A DNA stretch of 64,000 nucleotides from Flavobacterium sp. (GTDB lineage Bacteria; Bacteroidota; Bacteroidia; Flavobacteriales; Flavobacteriaceae). Position numbers and translations under genes: made by a program. Shown here in pieces: positions 25,715 to 34,554 of this stretch. A model generated the notes under the pieces. The model did no database searches, was not told the DNA's origin, and worked only from the letters and a program-made list of their open reading frames with translations. The DNA is taken from the NCBI RefSeq assembly GCF_027490375.1, contig NZ_JAIXYH010000004.1, forward strand, positions 1-64,000, in the 5' to 3' direction. Position 1 is the stretch's first letter; every line of letters begins with the position of its first letter.

Positions 25715-26620
25715 ATGGAATTTTTGATTAGAATTAGGGAGTTAGCTAAATCACACGGTCAGGCTTTAAAAGTTTGCAGTGATCTAGTAAAGCAATATAG
25801 AATTGTTCCTACAACTGAAGTTAGTATAGATTTTACAAATTGCAATTTCATTTATCCAGACTATGCTTTGCTTTTATTGTGCACAGTAAAGTATTTAGAA
25901 AGTCTTGGGTATGTCGTTAGAGGGCGAATTTATGTACAGCAATCTTCACTTCCGGCAAATTATTTAGCAGGTATAAAATTTTTCGAGGAGTTAAAAGTTC
26001 AACTCCCATTTAGTGTTGATAAAGGTAATGATGAAACTTCTGTACAAATTCAAAAATACACTCGGCAAAATCAAATTACTGTTTTACACAGTTTTCTTGG
26101 TATTTTGAGAAAAAAAGCTTCAATGCATGAGAATGTTTACGTGAGCTTAGACTATTGCCTTAATGAGATTTTAGATAATGTTCTCAATCATTCGGAACAA
26201 AATGAAGGTTGGATTGCAGCACAATATTTTTCAACACTAAATACAATACGGCTAATTGTTTGTGATTATGGAATTGGAGTTCATAAATCCCTAAGCAAGG
26301 CCTTTACTTTTACCGAGGAAGAAGCAATTTTGAAATGCATAGAAGAAGGCGTTACGAAAGGAGGTGGACAAGGGCATGGGCTTTATGCAACAGCTGAGTT
26401 TATCAAACTCAACAGGGGTTGGATGAGTATTTTTTCTGGAAACAAAACTCTGAGTGTTTCCGAAAATGAGACATCTGTAAAAGATATTGATTATTGGCAA
26501 GGAACCTGCGTCTATATCAGAATTAATACAAATGTAGACGTTGATTATACTTCCTTCACTAGCAAATTTTATGATTACAAAAAACAGGTTTATGAAGATT
26601 TGTTTGGCGATAGGGAATAG
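25715..26620 (+). CDS. ATP-binding protein with STAS-like N-terminus and HATPase domain
   Basis: A 301-residue soluble protein. Residues ~35-100 look STAS-like (VSIDFTNCNFIYPDYALLLL). Residues ~150-290 form a GHKL/HATPase domain with N-box YCLNEILDNVLNHSEQ, G1 CDYGIGVHKSL and G2 GGGQGHGLYAT. There is no His-box or membrane segment, so it is not an ordinary histidine kinase; it resembles serine-kinase anti-sigma factors of the SpoIIAB/RsbW type. A DUF4325 STAS-like gene follows on the same strand. The pair may form a partner switch. The region is AT-richer than the core genes around it, which hints at acquisition. Confidence 0.8.
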   Translation: MEFLIRIRELAKSHGQALKVCSDLVKQYRIVPTTEVSIDFTNCNFIYPDYALLLLCTVKYLESLGYVVRGRIYVQQSSLPANYLAGIKFFEELKVQLPFSVDKGNDETSVQIQKYTRQNQITVLHSFLGILRKKASMHENVYVSLDYCLNEILDNVLNHSEQNEGWIAAQYFSTLNTIRLIVCDYGIGVHKSLSKAFTFTEEEAILKCIEEGVTKGGGQGHGLYATAEFIKLNRGWMSIFSGNKTLSVSENETSVKDIDYWQGTCVYIRINTNVDVDYTSFTSKFYDYKKQVYEDLFGDRE

Positions 26621-26667
26621 TATTTGCAGTTTACAAATTATGTATTACTTTTTACTATAAAATGTAA

Positions 26668-26675
26668 TACTTTTG
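26668..26675 (+). promoter_or_regulatory. -7 element upstream of the STAS-like gene
   Basis: TACTTTTG matches TAnnTTTG exactly, 29 bases before the ATG at 26705. It would allow the STAS-like gene to be expressed apart from the ATPase gene. No TTG is seen at the right distance. Confidence 0.5.
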
Positions 26676-26704
26676 TGTTTTATTGTTGGAAACGAATTTT
26701 AATC

Positions 26705-26974
26705 ATGAATGTAACTATCCAAGTTGGAGATATTGGCTCAAGTCTCGGAACAAGAGATTTAGGAGCGCAAGTTCGTATGTCCATTATCGAAAAAATTAAT
26801 TCAAATGAAAAGGTGTTTCTTGACTTTAAAGGTGTTGAGGTTGTTACCAATTCATTTGCTGATGAATGTTTCAGAAAACTTAGAGAAACTGTTGATATCG
26901 ATGTTTTTAGAAAGAAAATTACTTTTCTAAATACAAATGATTTTGTTCAAAGAGTAATCATATCAGCTTTGTAA
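26705..26974 (+). CDS. STAS-like DUF4325 protein
   Basis: An 89-residue protein with the STAS-like DUF4325 pattern: NEKVFLDFKGVEVVTNSFADECFRKL, then a final helix region ending VIISAL. STAS-type proteins bind or are phosphorylated by anti-sigma-like kinases at a Ser or Thr in the loop after the central strand; here TNS is in that position. The ATG at 26705 follows a -7 promoter element; a longer reading from further upstream would begin with an unrelated hydrophobic stretch. It is 84 bp after the ATPase stop, and the two probably act together. Confidence 0.8.
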   Translation: MNVTIQVGDIGSSLGTRDLGAQVRMSIIEKINSNEKVFLDFKGVEVVTNSFADECFRKLRETVDIDVFRKKITFLNTNDFVQRVIISAL

Positions 26975-27102
26975 GCGAGCCAAATTAAATTTTCGAGACT
27001 TTTACGGTGACTGTTTTTTAGCGAATGAGATTGACTTGATTTCGAAACAAAGAATTCCCTTTTCAGCTAATCTAACAAAGATTTTTTGTCATTTATCTCG
27101 CT

Positions 27103-27717
27103 TTACAACTTCACCAAACTCAAAAACTCCCTTTGAATCAGCATTCCAGCGTCTTTGTTATACCATTTCTGCAGGTGAATTTTTAACTTTTCGTCGATTA
27201 CGCCGTATTTGTCGCGATACTGACGAACGATTTCAGCAGCTTCGAACGGGCGCGGTCCGTAAGCGGCGTACACTTCAAAGGTATCGGTGTCGGTTACCAC
27301 AATTCGCGGAATCGAACGCGCTTCTCCCGTAAGGAAATAATCCATAAATTCCGGATTTTCATCGCGAAGCACACACTTAAAGGTTACGTTTGGAGCAAGC
27401 TCAGCCATTTTATGAATGTAAGGCAAGATTTGAGCAGCATCGCCACACCAACCTTCAGTAATGGCAATCCAGGTTTGGCGGTGCGGAAGTTTTTCGAGCT
27501 GTGCGGCAATTTCCGGATAGACTTCAGAAGTTTTGTCGAGTCGCGACATTCGTGCTTCGTTGAGTTCGCTGTATTGCAGCAAATCGGCCGATTGTTTTGG
27601 TCCCGTACTTTTCCCTTCGGCAATTAAATCGGATACTAATTTCCGGTACTCGGCATAAGAATACGATTTGGATAAGGCGTCCTGAACCAAAGCAGGCGGT
27701 GTGCTAAAAAACTTCAT
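27103..27717 (-). CDS. Thioredoxin-family protein with a single active-site cysteine
   Basis: A 204-residue protein whose central part (~75-165) has a thioredoxin fold signature, WIAITEGWCGDAAQILP, followed by the cis-Pro region ARSIPRIVV. The second cysteine of CxxC is replaced (WCGDA), so it cannot form the usual active-site disulfide alone; it may bind or reduce by a monothiol route. No signal peptide is seen, so it is probably cytoplasmic. It overlaps the stop of the polyprenyl synthase gene by 4 bp and is likely translated from the same transcript. Confidence 0.88.
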   Translation of the reverse strand: MKFFSTPPALVQDALSKSYSYAEYRKLVSDLIAEGKSTGPKQSADLLQYSELNEARMSRLDKTSEVYPEIAAQLEKLPHRQTWIAITEGWCGDAAQILPYIHKMAELAPNVTFKCVLRDENPEFMDYFLTGEARSIPRIVVTDTDTFEVYAAYGPRPFEAAEIVRQYRDKYGVIDEKLKIHLQKWYNKDAGMLIQREFLSLVKL

Positions 27718-28691
27718 ATTTTTCGATCTATAACGTAGTTTACCATCAGTTGCAACGCATCGCGGTATTCGTTTTGTGGAAAGGAACTTAGAATATCGAG
27801 CGCTTTTTGCTGATATTCCAGCATTTTATTTTCGGCGTATGCCAAACCATTTTTCTCTTTCACAAAAGCAATTACCTCTTTAACCCGTTGTTTGTTTTTA
27901 TTGTGATTCTTGATGGAATTAATCACCCAATCCTTCGACTTTTTATCGACAGTATTCAGCACATGAATCAGCGGCAAAGTCATTTTCTGCTCCTTGATAT
28001 CAATTCCGGTGGGTTTGCCAATGGCTTCGTCGCTGTAATCAAACAAATCGTCTTTGATTTGAAAAGCCATGCCAATATATTCCCCAAATAAACGCATTTG
28101 CGCCACCAACGCATCGTCTTGACTCACCGATTGCGCTCCCAAAGCACAGCACGACGCCACAAGTGTTGCCGTTTTTTTGCGAATGATTTCGTAATAAACG
28201 TCTTCGGTAATGTCGAGACGGCGGGCTTTTTCAATTTGCAAAAGTTCGCCTTCACTCATTTCGCGTACAGCAACCGAAATAATTTTTAGCAAGTCGAAAT
28301 CGCCATTATCAATAGAAAGCAGCAAACCTTTCGACAACAGATAATCGCCTACCAAAACGGCAATTTTATTTTTCCACAAGGCGTTTATCGAGAAAAATCC
28401 GCGGCGTTTGTTCGAATCGTCAACAACGTCGTCGTGAACGAGCGTTGCGGTGTGAATGAGTTCGATAACGGCGGCTCCGCGATAGGTTCGTTCGTTTACC
28501 GAGCCGTTGTTGAGCAATTTGGCGCAAAGGAAAACAAACATGGGGCGCATTTGCTTGCCTTTCCGATTTACAATGTAGTAGGTAATGCGGTTGAGCAGGG
28601 CAACTTTTGAAGTCATCGATTCGTGGAACTTCGACTCAAAGCGTTCCATTTCTGCCTGTATTGGCTGCTTGATCTGCTCAGTAATTTTCAT
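27714..28691 (-). CDS. Polyprenyl (all-trans) diphosphate synthase
   Basis: A 325-residue enzyme that condenses isopentenyl units into a long prenyl chain, most likely the menaquinone side chain. Both Asp-rich motifs are present: VHDDVVDD (DDxxD at 87-91) and FQIKDDLFDYS (~213-223). Chain length cannot be read with confidence. Its relatives in Bacteroidetes are annotated IspB-like. A -7 promoter element ends five bases before the ATG, and the thioredoxin-like gene follows with a 4-bp overlap. Confidence 0.93.
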   Translation of the reverse strand: MKITEQIKQPIQAEMERFESKFHESMTSKVALLNRITYYIVNRKGKQMRPMFVFLCAKLLNNGSVNERTYRGAAVIELIHTATLVHDDVVDDSNKRRGFFSINALWKNKIAVLVGDYLLSKGLLLSIDNGDFDLLKIISVAVREMSEGELLQIEKARRLDITEDVYYEIIRKKTATLVASCCALGAQSVSQDDALVAQMRLFGEYIGMAFQIKDDLFDYSDEAIGKPTGIDIKEQKMTLPLIHVLNTVDKKSKDWVINSIKNHNKNKQRVKEVIAFVKEKNGLAYAENKMLEYQQKALDILSSFPQNEYRDALQLMVNYVIDRKI

Positions 28692-28696
28692 AGTTA

Positions 28697-28704
28697 CAAA
28701 GTTA
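28697..28704 (-). promoter_or_regulatory. -7 promoter element of the polyprenyl synthase gene
   Basis: The minus strand reads TAACTTTG, a full match to TAnnTTTG, ending five bases before the ATG at 28691. Transcription from it would begin at or next to the start codon. Confidence 0.55.
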
Positions 28705-28720
28705 GGTAGTCAACCGCTAA

Positions 28721-29776
28721 TCAGGTGTTAATGCTTTGCTCTTTATTTGCTAATTGTCCGCAGGCGGCGTCGATATCTTTACCGCGACTTCTGCGTACTT
28801 TTACAACAATACTGTTGGCTTCGAGTGCTGCGATGTAGGCGTTTATGGCTTTTTCATCGGCTTGTTGAAAGCGCTCGTCGTCTATGGCGTTGTATTCAAT
28901 TAAGTTCACTTTGCACGGCACGTATTTGCAAAATTGCACCAACGCATCGATGGCTTGTTTATGATCGTTAATTCCCTTCCAAACCACGTATTCGTAAGTA
29001 ACCCGACTTTTGGTTTTTTGGTACCAGTACGCCAAGGCTTGTTTGAGTTCGGTGAGCGGAAAGTTCTTAGTAAACGGCATAATTTCGTTTCGAATGTCTT
29101 CGATGGCGGCGTGCAACGAAACGGCGAGTTTAAATTTCACACCGTCGTCGGCCATTTTGCGAATCATTTTCGAAATTCCCGATGTAGAAACGGTAATGCG
29201 TTTGGGCGACATTCCCAAGCCTTCGTCGGACGTAATACGGTCGATCGCCACCAAAACGTTGTTGTAATTCATGAGTGGTTCGCCCATACCCATAAAAACG
29301 ATGTTGGAAAGCGGACGGTTGTAGTACGCGCGGCTCTCGGTATCGATGGCCTTTACTTGATCGAAAATCTCGTCGGCGTTCAGGTTGCGCATGCGTTTTA
29401 GTCGGGCGGTTGCGCAAAAATTGCAATCGAGGCTACAGCCAACTTGGCTTGATACGCATGCCGTAGTTCGGGTTTCGGTGGGTATGAGTACCGATTCAAC
29501 AATCAAACCATCGTGTAAGCGAACGGCATTTTTCACGGTGCCGTCGTCGCTCCGTTGCATTTGGTCGACGTTAATGTGGCGAATTTCAAAATGTTGTTGA
29601 AGTAAGGCGCGGGTTTGTTTGGAAAGGTTGGTCATGTCGTCGAAATCGTGTGCACCTTTTTTCCACAGCCATTCGTACACTTGATTGCCGCGGAACCCTT
29701 GATCGCCGGATTGGATAAAGAAATCGCGCAACTGTTCTTTGCTCAACGCACGAATATCTTTCTTGGTTACTTCCAT
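28721..29776 (-). CDS. rlmN: 23S rRNA (adenine-2503-C2)-methyltransferase
   Basis: A 351-residue radical SAM enzyme that methylates C2 of A2503 in 23S rRNA and A37 in some tRNAs. The iron-sulfur motif CxxxCxxC is C114-C118-C121 (GCSLDCNFC). GMGEPLMNY, the SAM-binding region, and the conserved catalytic Cys near the C-terminus (DIDAACGQL) are present. It shows RlmN rather than Cfr character by its length and N-terminal domain. A complete promoter lies four bases before the ATG. Confidence 0.96.
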   Translation of the reverse strand: MEVTKKDIRALSKEQLRDFFIQSGDQGFRGNQVYEWLWKKGAHDFDDMTNLSKQTRALLQQHFEIRHINVDQMQRSDDGTVKNAVRLHDGLIVESVLIPTETRTTACVSSQVGCSLDCNFCATARLKRMRNLNADEIFDQVKAIDTESRAYYNRPLSNIVFMGMGEPLMNYNNVLVAIDRITSDEGLGMSPKRITVSTSGISKMIRKMADDGVKFKLAVSLHAAIEDIRNEIMPFTKNFPLTELKQALAYWYQKTKSRVTYEYVVWKGINDHKQAIDALVQFCKYVPCKVNLIEYNAIDDERFQQADEKAINAYIAALEANSIVVKVRRSRGKDIDAACGQLANKEQSINT

Positions 29777-29780
29777 AATG

Positions 29781-29810
29781 CAAAGGTACTAAAGCCCGTA
29801 TTGAAAACAA
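29781..29810 (-). promoter_or_regulatory. rlmN promoter, probably giving a leaderless mRNA
   Basis: On the minus strand TTG (29810-29808), 19 bp, then TACCTTTG (29788-29781). Both elements and spacing fit the consensus. Only four bases separate the -7 element from the ATG at 29776, so transcription would start at or within a base or two of the start codon. Confidence 0.7.
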
Positions 29811-29846
29811 TTGCTTCAGTCGTTTTTGATTGTTTTGCGAGCGTAG

Positions 29847-30040
29847 TTTTTGGGCGTACCGGCGGCTCGATTGTTCGTCAATGAAAATAGGTGATGGCCG
29901 CCGTCGCGCTTTCCGTTGCAATACCGTTTGTTGTTGCGTGTTTTTTGTATGCTGCGGTTCGGCTTCCGCTGGTCGCCACCCCGAAGCACAAAAAACAACG
30001 CACCACCAGCACGGTATTTTCACTTCAATCGCTTACGCGG
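29847..30040 (+). repeat. Dispersed GC-rich intergenic repeat, copy C
   Basis: It starts TTTTTGGGCGTACCGG, continues with CCGTCGCGCTTTCCGTTGC and CGGCTTCCGCTGGTCGCCACC, and ends TCACTTCAATCGCTTACGCGG. A central inverted repeat pairs GCGTGTTTTTTGT with ACAAAAAACAACGC. It lies in the 510-bp gap upstream of rlmN, before the accessory block. The remaining ~245 bp to 30286 are AT-rich and hold nothing I can name. Confidence 0.75.
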
Positions 30041-30286
30041 AAGAGTGCGTTGGGGAAGAGGTGATTAATATGGTTCTTTAAAAAAGGTTAGAAAAAGTTG
30101 AAATAAAGGGAGATTATTTGGAGACAATGAGTTTTGGTTTGCTATCTAAAAGTTTAATAGCAATATCTCCAATTCCCGACATATAACAACCAAAAGCATT
30201 TTGTTTGCTTTAGGTAAGCTGTACTAGGTATTGTATAAACACAAAAAACTGACAAGCAGGTGGTTATCGAAATACTTTTAATGAAA

Positions 30287-31081
30287 CTATTTTATTGCCT
30301 TCGTCTCACTTCCTGCTAGAATACCACCGTCAATAGTCAATTCAATACCTGTTACGTATTTGCTTTCATCGCTTGCCAAATACAAAATTGCATAAGCAAC
30401 ATCCATTGGCATACCAAACTGTTTCAAGGGAATTGAAGCTTCTATTTCTTTGATTATTTGTTCTCTCTCTTGTCCAATACCAAGTATCATATCCCACATT
30501 GGAGTTAGAATTGCAGCAGGATGTACACTATTACATCTGATTTTATATCCTTTCTCTGCACAATATAAAGCTACACTTTTCGTGTGATTTCTTACCGCTG
30601 CCTTACTAGAAGCATAGGCTACAGCGTTTGCCACGCCAACCAAACCACTTCTGGAAGAAATATTAACAATACTTCCCCCATTATTTTTCATGAGCTTGAT
30701 TGCATATTTACAACCAAGCATTACTCCGGTTGCATTTATCCGATGAATTTCATCCCATGATTTTAGGTCTGAAAATTCGGCATCCTATGGTCCAAAAGAT
30801 TCTTCAAAACCTGTAATTCCTGCGTTATTGACCAAAACATCAAGTTTTCCGTATTTATTTGATATGTATTCGGTTGCTTTGAGCCAATCTTTTTCATTTC
30901 CCACGTCTAAATGAATATACTCAGAGTTCTCTTTTAAATTGTTTACTACAGAGCTACCAAGATCATCACGAATATCTGAAACAATTACAATCGCTCCTTC
31001 CTTTTTAAAGAGTGCCGCTGTCGCTTCACCTATTCCTCGAGCAGCGCCAGTTATTAAAGTTATTTTATCTTTCAGTCTCAT
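30287..31081 (-). pseudogene. Short-chain dehydrogenase gene with one in-frame amber stop
   Basis: The frame from 31081 to 30287 encodes a complete classical SDR of ~264 codons. It has TGAARGIGEA (~11-20), VNNAGITG (~84-91), the Ser in NISSRSG and the YASSK catalytic pair. The frame is broken only by TAG at 30785-30787, after ESFGP. Reading through it continues without a shift as DAEFSDLKSWDEIHRINATG, the expected linker of the fold. A CAG-to-TAG change explains it. Either a recent pseudogene, a sequencing error or, less likely, readthrough. The downstream half could start at the Met at 30721 but would lack the cofactor domain. Substrate unknown. Confidence 0.88.
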
Positions 31082-31156
31082 AAATCACAACGTTAAAAAA
31101 TATCACGAGTTTACAAGAAAGTAAAAACGTAATAATGAATCTGTAAATCAATTATT

Positions 31157-31906
31157 TTACCTATTCAGCCACTTTTTAAAGTCTCCCGATTTATCGATGC
31201 TAACTATTATGTCTTCTTCGGGAGTGGGTTTCAATTCTAATTTCACCCTACTTTTAGACCAAATAATCATTTGTTGAATACTTTTAAAGCCAACTATGGC
31301 TTGTCGATTCACACGAAAAAAAAGATTTGGATCGATTTTGGAGAATATATTTTCAAGCGATTGATCGATTAAATATTTTTCGTTGGTATGTGTCACTAAT
31401 TTAGCGTATCTACCTTCCGACAAAAAATAGGCAATATCCTGCGTAAGTATGCTTTTAATCTTTTGTCCGCTTACAACCATAAAACGTTCTTGGTAACTTT
31501 TTTGCTGTTGAATAGTTTCAAAAATAGACCGATAATCGGGGATGTCTGCCTTCAAAGTTCTAAACTTATTGAGGGCAAAATTCAATTCTTCTTGCGAAAA
31601 TGGTTTCAAGAGATAATCTATACTATTCAATTTAAAGGCTTGAATGGCATATTGGTTATAAGCTGTGGTAACAACTATTTGGGTAGTTATGTTTACTTTA
31701 TCAAAAATCCTAAAACTGCTGTCATCTCCTAAATGGATGTCTAGAAAAATTAAGTCGACATTATTTTGCGCGAGCCATTGCACGGCATCGACCACATTGT
31801 CGATTACAGCCGCCACTTGAATTGTGTTATCTTCATGGTGTAGCATCTCGATTAATTTGTCGGCGGCCAGCTTCTCGTCTTCAATGATTACTACTTTCAT
31901 ATGCAT
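31157..31906 (-). CDS. LytTR-family response regulator
   Basis: A 249-residue regulator with a receiver domain (~3-120; acidic pair ED in VIIEDEKLAA, phospho-acceptor Asp in DLIFLDIHLGDD at ~57) and a C-terminal LytTR DNA-binding domain (~140-245, with the typical FFRVNRQAIVGFKSI). Its start abuts the stop of the partner kinase, so they are translationally coupled. A second in-frame ATG two codons later is an equally possible start. LytTR regulators usually control envelope or secreted-protein genes; neighbours here are exported proteins. Confidence 0.93.
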   Translation of the reverse strand: MHMKVVIIEDEKLAADKLIEMLHHEDNTIQVAAVIDNVVDAVQWLAQNNVDLIFLDIHLGDDSSFRIFDKVNITTQIVVTTAYNQYAIQAFKLNSIDYLLKPFSQEELNFALNKFRTLKADIPDYRSIFETIQQQKSYQERFMVVSGQKIKSILTQDIAYFLSEGRYAKLVTHTNEKYLIDQSLENIFSKIDPNLFFRVNRQAIVGFKSIQQMIIWSKSRVKLELKPTPEEDIIVSIDKSGDFKKWLNR

Positions 31907-33646
31907 TTATTCTTTGATCAGTGGGAGGTGAACTATAAACTGTTGTTCCGTTTTTTGGAAACTGGGAATGGATGTAGTGATATACTTGTAACGAGAAATA
32001 ATGTTATTGATTCCGGTTCGGGTTGAATCTTCCACAATTTTTCTGAGTTGAAGTGTATTCGATATAACTACATGTTCATTTTCAGTCGTTATCAAAATCT
32101 CTAAAGGTTGTGTTTGCGAGATCGTATTGTGTTTAATGGCGTTTTCAATAACCATTTGAAGGGCAAACGGCGGCAGATAGCGGGAGGTGAATTGGGTATC
32201 TAGCTTTACAGAGAAAATCAAATTAGCTCCAAATCGAATTTGTTGTAACTTAATGTACGTCTCTACATGTTCTAGTTCTTCTTTTAGGGTTATCAAATGA
32301 TGATCCTTCAGTTGCAAAGTATTACGAAAAAGTTTGGAAAAAACAGTTGTAAACTCTACTGCTTCATTAGGGTTCGATTTGATTAAAGAAGAGAGAGCAT
32401 TGAGTGAGTTGAATAAAAAATGTGGACTAATTTGATTCTTTAAAGTTTCAAACTGACTCAAAATATTTTCATTTTCAAGCTTGAGGTTTTGCTCTTCTAG
32501 CTCTTGTTTTTGATAACTAAGAAGCAAATTTGCTTTTTGCTTTAGCTTGTAATTTCGAAACAAAATAAAAACAATAACTCCAAGAAATAGCGTGATGATC
32601 AGCAATGCGAGCCGTGTGTTATTTATCGTTTCCAGTTTGGATTGATCCAACTTTTTTTGGGTTTTTAAAAGTTCAATTTCGGTGTTTTTTAGATTCAGTT
32701 TAAAGTTTTTCTCTAATTCAGAATTGATTTTCATATTCTCCGTTTGGCGAATAGAGTCTTTAAAATCAATCAATTCCCGCAGTAAGCCTGCTTCTTGTTT
32801 ATAATCTTTTTTTGCTTTGGCGAGACGCGCTTTGGCTAAATAGCTTTCTTCTATATTATAAGGTGAACTGGACTCCAGTGAGGCTTTACCTCCCATGGAG
32901 ATGTAGTGTTCCGCTTTTATAAAATCGCCAGTTTCAGCATATAAGGAACCGAGGTTGAGTGCAATAATTGCCAAACTATTCAAACTTTTCGACTTTTTCT
33001 GGTATTCAAATGCTTTTAATTCGCTAACAATAGCGTTGGGAATATCCTTTAAGATTTCGTAGATAACCGCCCTATTGTGATATACTAAAGACAAGCCATT
33101 GTTGTCTTGTACCTTTTCTAATAAAGGAATAGCCTTGTTGTAACAGTTCAACGCAATTTGATGATTTCCCTCGTAATCATTGGCGACTCCTAGGTTAGAA
33201 TAAATCGTTTTTAAACTGTTGTAATCGTCACGAGGAGTGATTGAGAGCGCTTTATTTAAGTACTCAATAGCTATTTTGCCTTGATCTAAATTGAGTTGTA
33301 CAGCTGCTAAGTTTATTAAGGCGAAAATCTTTCCCTCATTTTGCTTAATAGAATCAAATATTCGGTACGACTCCATTTGAAGTTTTAACGCTTTTGAATT
33401 ATTTCCGAGCGATGTTTCGGCGATTCCTTTTACTTGAAGCAATAACGAATAGTCGATAATTCGCTTCTTTTTTTGAGCCGTTATCAGCATTTGGTCGGCT
33501 ATTTTTATAACTGATAAAGGATTATCGAATGCAACCCTGTTCAAAGAGTCTATTTTATTTCTAAACGCGTCTCCTTTACGAATTTGTGCCGCTGTATAGC
33601 CGAAAGATACAAGGGCAAGTAGTAGAACTATTTTCTGTAAGCGCAT
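31907..33646 (-). CDS. TPR-containing LytS-type sensor histidine kinase
   Basis: A 579-residue kinase. A signal peptide (1-20) is followed by TPR-like repeats (~60-290), a short coiled coil, one membrane segment (~345-362) and a second coiled coil. The PF06580 kinase domain starts at LKNQISPHFLFNSLNALSS with the phospho-acceptor His in SPHFLFN. The ATPase part has the N-box MVIENAIKHN, and a divergent end RTGINNIISRY. It partners the LytTR regulator encoded at once downstream. The sensing domain probably faces the periplasm; the ligand is not known. Confidence 0.93.
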   Translation of the reverse strand: MRLQKIVLLLALVSFGYTAAQIRKGDAFRNKIDSLNRVAFDNPLSVIKIADQMLITAQKKKRIIDYSLLLQVKGIAETSLGNNSKALKLQMESYRIFDSIKQNEGKIFALINLAAVQLNLDQGKIAIEYLNKALSITPRDDYNSLKTIYSNLGVANDYEGNHQIALNCYNKAIPLLEKVQDNNGLSLVYHNRAVIYEILKDIPNAIVSELKAFEYQKKSKSLNSLAIIALNLGSLYAETGDFIKAEHYISMGGKASLESSSPYNIEESYLAKARLAKAKKDYKQEAGLLRELIDFKDSIRQTENMKINSELEKNFKLNLKNTEIELLKTQKKLDQSKLETINNTRLALLIITLFLGVIVFILFRNYKLKQKANLLLSYQKQELEEQNLKLENENILSQFETLKNQISPHFLFNSLNALSSLIKSNPNEAVEFTTVFSKLFRNTLQLKDHHLITLKEELEHVETYIKLQQIRFGANLIFSVKLDTQFTSRYLPPFALQMVIENAIKHNTISQTQPLEILITTENEHVVISNTLQLRKIVEDSTRTGINNIISRYKYITTSIPSFQKTEQQFIVHLPLIKE

Positions 33647-33747
33647 TTTATATCAAATTTCCTAAGGATTAAAGTTAGATTATTTCGGCTAATTCTATAA
33701 AGCATTCTTAATGAGTGTTTTACAGTATTTTTCCATAAATTTTAAAT

Positions 33748-34464
33748 TTACAACTCAAACCATTCAACATAAATGCCTAGAACTATGTGCCAAATTAAGT
33801 AATGGCCAAGTCTTAGGAACAATGACGCCAGGAATCCTGCTTTTTTGAAATAAATGGCTTGCAATGCATTCATTATAAAACCACTGAGGAATGAATACAA
33901 AACCAAAATAAAACTCTCATTTGGCAATTGTTCTAAAGGCTCTCGTACGGAGGTAAGGAACACAGCTATGTAGAAAAAGTATGTATTGTATTTCCCTTTA
34001 ACAAACCATTGCCCTAAAAGTAAAATACAAGTTAATGGAATGAGCCTGTAAAAGACTTCGATCTCGAAGGCCCCCGAAAAAAATAAAAGTAGCGAGTAGG
34101 GAAATGGCTGCAAAAACGGTGGTAATTCTTCATATGGCTCGGGATGCAGGATAAACTTCCAAACAAGGACATCCAAAATTCCAAAGAAGATTCCAATCAT
34201 TACGGGAACGACAACTTTATGCTCGGTGCTTATATTTCCAGCCCAAAAATTGGGTATTCCCGCTTTTTGCAAAAGAAAGAGAAACGGAATTCCCAAACAT
34301 AGCCAAAGAAGGTTTTCATAATCCCAAATTCTTAAAGACTGGTACTCGTTTTTAATGCTATTTCCGTAAATAATACCCAATAATGCAATACCTATAAATA
34401 TGGTGTAAAGGATAATATTTTCCCATGTTTTACTTTTTTTAAATCCATTCTTTATTTCTTCCAT
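33748..34464 (-). CDS. Polytopic membrane protein, possibly a divergent CPBP-type protease
   Basis: A 238-residue protein with about six membrane segments. The segment FEIEVFYRLIP has the xExxxR spacing of CPBP motif 1, and the last helix RLGHYLIWHIVLG has two His residues in the place of later CPBP motifs. The first Glu of the EExxxR motif is missing, so this is a tentative call. Known CPBP proteins cleave prenylated or other membrane substrates and appear in bacteriocin self-protection. It is encoded just upstream of the LytS/LytTR pair on the same strand. The ATG at 34464 is preferred; one at 34473 is also possible. Confidence 0.6.
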   Translation of the reverse strand: MEEIKNGFKKSKTWENIILYTIFIGIALLGIIYGNSIKNEYQSLRIWDYENLLWLCLGIPFLFLLQKAGIPNFWAGNISTEHKVVVPVMIGIFFGILDVLVWKFILHPEPYEELPPFLQPFPYSLLLFFSGAFEIEVFYRLIPLTCILLLGQWFVKGKYNTYFFYIAVFLTSVREPLEQLPNESFILVLYSFLSGFIMNALQAIYFKKAGFLASLFLRLGHYLIWHIVLGIYVEWFEL

Positions 34465-34554
34465 TTTGTACAACTAGAACTTTTTACTTTCTGGTTAACT
34501 AAATTATAAGTTTCAGTGCGCCTTAAAAACACAGCTAGGGCAATGTCCCTCGAT

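Noticed and set aside
29586..30081. Several open frames across repeat copy C on both strands
   Set aside because: They are artefacts of the GC-rich repeat; their translations are rich in R, C and H and match nothing.
30287..30721. The downstream part of the SDR as a separate short gene starting at the Met at 30721
   Set aside because: It would lack the nucleotide-binding half, and the upstream frame joins it without a shift through one TAG.
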